Shown piece by piece: positions 63,122 to 64,000 of a stretch of DNA of 64,000 bases. Under the pieces are notes generated by a model. That model made no database searches. It was not told the origin of the DNA and saw nothing but the letters and a program-made list of their open reading frames with translations. Every line of letters begins with the position of its first letter. Position 1 is the stretch's first letter. The position numbers and the translations under genes are program-made. This DNA comes from Euglena gracilis. Taxonomy: Eukaryota; Euglenida; Euglenophyceae; Euglenales. The stretch is taken from contig CP154956.1 of the NCBI GenBank assembly GCA_039621445.1, positions 56,741,220 to 56,805,219 on the forward strand, in the 5' to 3' direction.

Positions 63122-63136
63122 GCAAATATGCAACGT
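63004..63136 (-). CDS. Small membrane protein exon 1
   Basis: After CATTTTCACAG the exon reads TLHIC then ATG. It ends GCTG before GTGTAA, phase 1. The frame used has PKPLFRKWTAVYEKLAG. A second frame (AYLHGLSLGDPLVIFHGLFP) is also open for about 40 codons, so the frame choice rests on phase with exon 2. Confidence 0.5.
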
Positions 63137-63352
63137 CTGTGAAAATGAACATATTTGAAACACAACAACAAAACAAACAGAAAACATGTTTTTTGTGAGT
63201 TGAAGGATTTATTATTTTTTATTGTTGATGGAAATAATGACAAACTACGACTGCACCCCCGAATGGTCAGCCCTGAAACCTGCATGTATCACGAAAGTCC
63301 TCGAACTAGACTCCCATCCAGGTGTGTTCCTGCGGACAAAGAGAATAAAAAT

Positions 63353-64000
63353 CAGGGGGGGGGAATGATATCGGAGGCCTTCAGAAAAAACATGTGTAAA
63401 AATTGCAGAAAAATGCGGGGAAAATGCGGAAAATTGATGTTGGGAATATTCACTTTCCTGCTGGAGGGGACTCAGAACAATTTCACAAATTTGGTCATTT
63501 TGCAAATATAAATATAAATTTTGAGCCATTGTTCACTTTTTTTTTACAACAAACAGGTCCAAAAGCATGATTTTTTTTTATAATTTTGGGAACATGCTGG
63601 TTCTAAAAAAAAGAATTTCTTGGGCGAAAAATACAAAAAAAAGGGAAAAAAATCAACGACAACTTTGGTATCAGGTAAAATCTGGTCCAGGATGCGGAAT
63701 TTTTCTAAACAAAAAAAAATTCCAGCAGAATCCATTTTCCCACCAGGGGGGAAAAAACTTAAAACAAAAGGGCCCAGAAATTGCCAAATTCTGTTGAATT
63801 TTGTAAAAATTGGCAAATTTTGGCAAATTTGCAACAAAATAACAAAAAAGGCACCTGGGTTCCCTTGTGAAACGTTTAAAGAATGACCGAAACTCATTTC
63901 GCTTTCCACCTCAGGTTCATGCAGAAAATTTTCAGAAAAGGGGGGAAAATGCGGAAAACTGCGGAAATTGCGGAAAATTTTCAGATGTCAATTCACCCCC
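63353..64000. mobile_element. hAT-like element (family B), running off the window
   Basis: Starts CAGGGGGGGGGAATGATATC and, at the window edge, ends ...CAGATGTCAATTCACCCCC, so the last few bases and the expected target duplication (TAAAAAT on the left) lie outside. The interior shares TTTGGTATCAGGTAAAA, CTGGTCCAGGATGC and GGCCCAGAAATTGCC with 49,735-49,850. Non-coding. Confidence 0.82.

Overview
This window looks like nuclear DNA of a euglenid alga (Euglena-like). Four observations support that. The sequence at 5,487-5,509 matches the Euglena spliced-leader RNA at 22 of 23 positions, from memory of that leader. Several introns in two clearly homologous genes lack GT/AG ends and instead have complementary ends, as in the nonconventional introns of euglenids. 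The genes are cut into many short exons spread over tens of kilobases. The two recognisable genes (a GDT1/PAM71-type transporter and a Deg/HtrA protease) are of kinds found in photosynthetic eukaryotes. No prokaryotic gene organisation, rRNA, tRNA or CRISPR array was found.

All host genes I can support are on the minus strand. (1) GDT1-family divalent cation/proton transporter: 8 exons, 30,080 down to 15,560, 355 aa in the assembled reading frame. (2) Deg/HtrA serine protease: 15 exons, about 57,143 down to 33,134, about 445 aa, with an intact His/Asp/Ser triad and a PDZ domain. (3) An unrecognised small membrane protein: 3 exons, 63,121 down to 57,250, 132 aa. Its exons could instead be the 5' part of the protease gene, because the splice phases fit both models. 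Exons are 24-206 nt long and introns run from 79 nt to about 7.8 kb.

Most of the rest is mobile and repetitive DNA. 0-5.7 kb: inverted repeat, a decayed DIRS-like reverse transcriptase/RNase H relic on the plus strand, a hAT-like transposase relic on the minus strand, and the spliced-leader match. 6.3-7.6 kb: a large minisatellite. 8.7-15.4 kb: palindromic and GC-homopolymer repeats, and a second DIRS-like relic on the minus strand. 15.5-30.1 kb: the GDT1 gene, whose introns hold a tandem palindromic satellite, a 650-bp interspersed repeat and a small hAT-like element. 30-33 kb: intergenic, no gene supported. 33-57 kb: the protease gene, whose introns contain many non-autonomous transposons, including a four-deep nest at 47.7-50.4 kb with intact 7-bp target duplications. 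57-64 kb: the third gene plus further elements.

A recurrent theme is short elements that start CAGGGG and end CCCCTG, with long G/C homopolymers just inside the ends and 7-bp target duplications. This is hAT-like, and a hAT-like transposase fragment lies in the same window. At least three elements carry open, protein-like reading frames, which suggests capture of gene fragments. Exon boundaries come from splice signals, reading phase and family alignment from memory. Nothing was checked by database search or transcript data.
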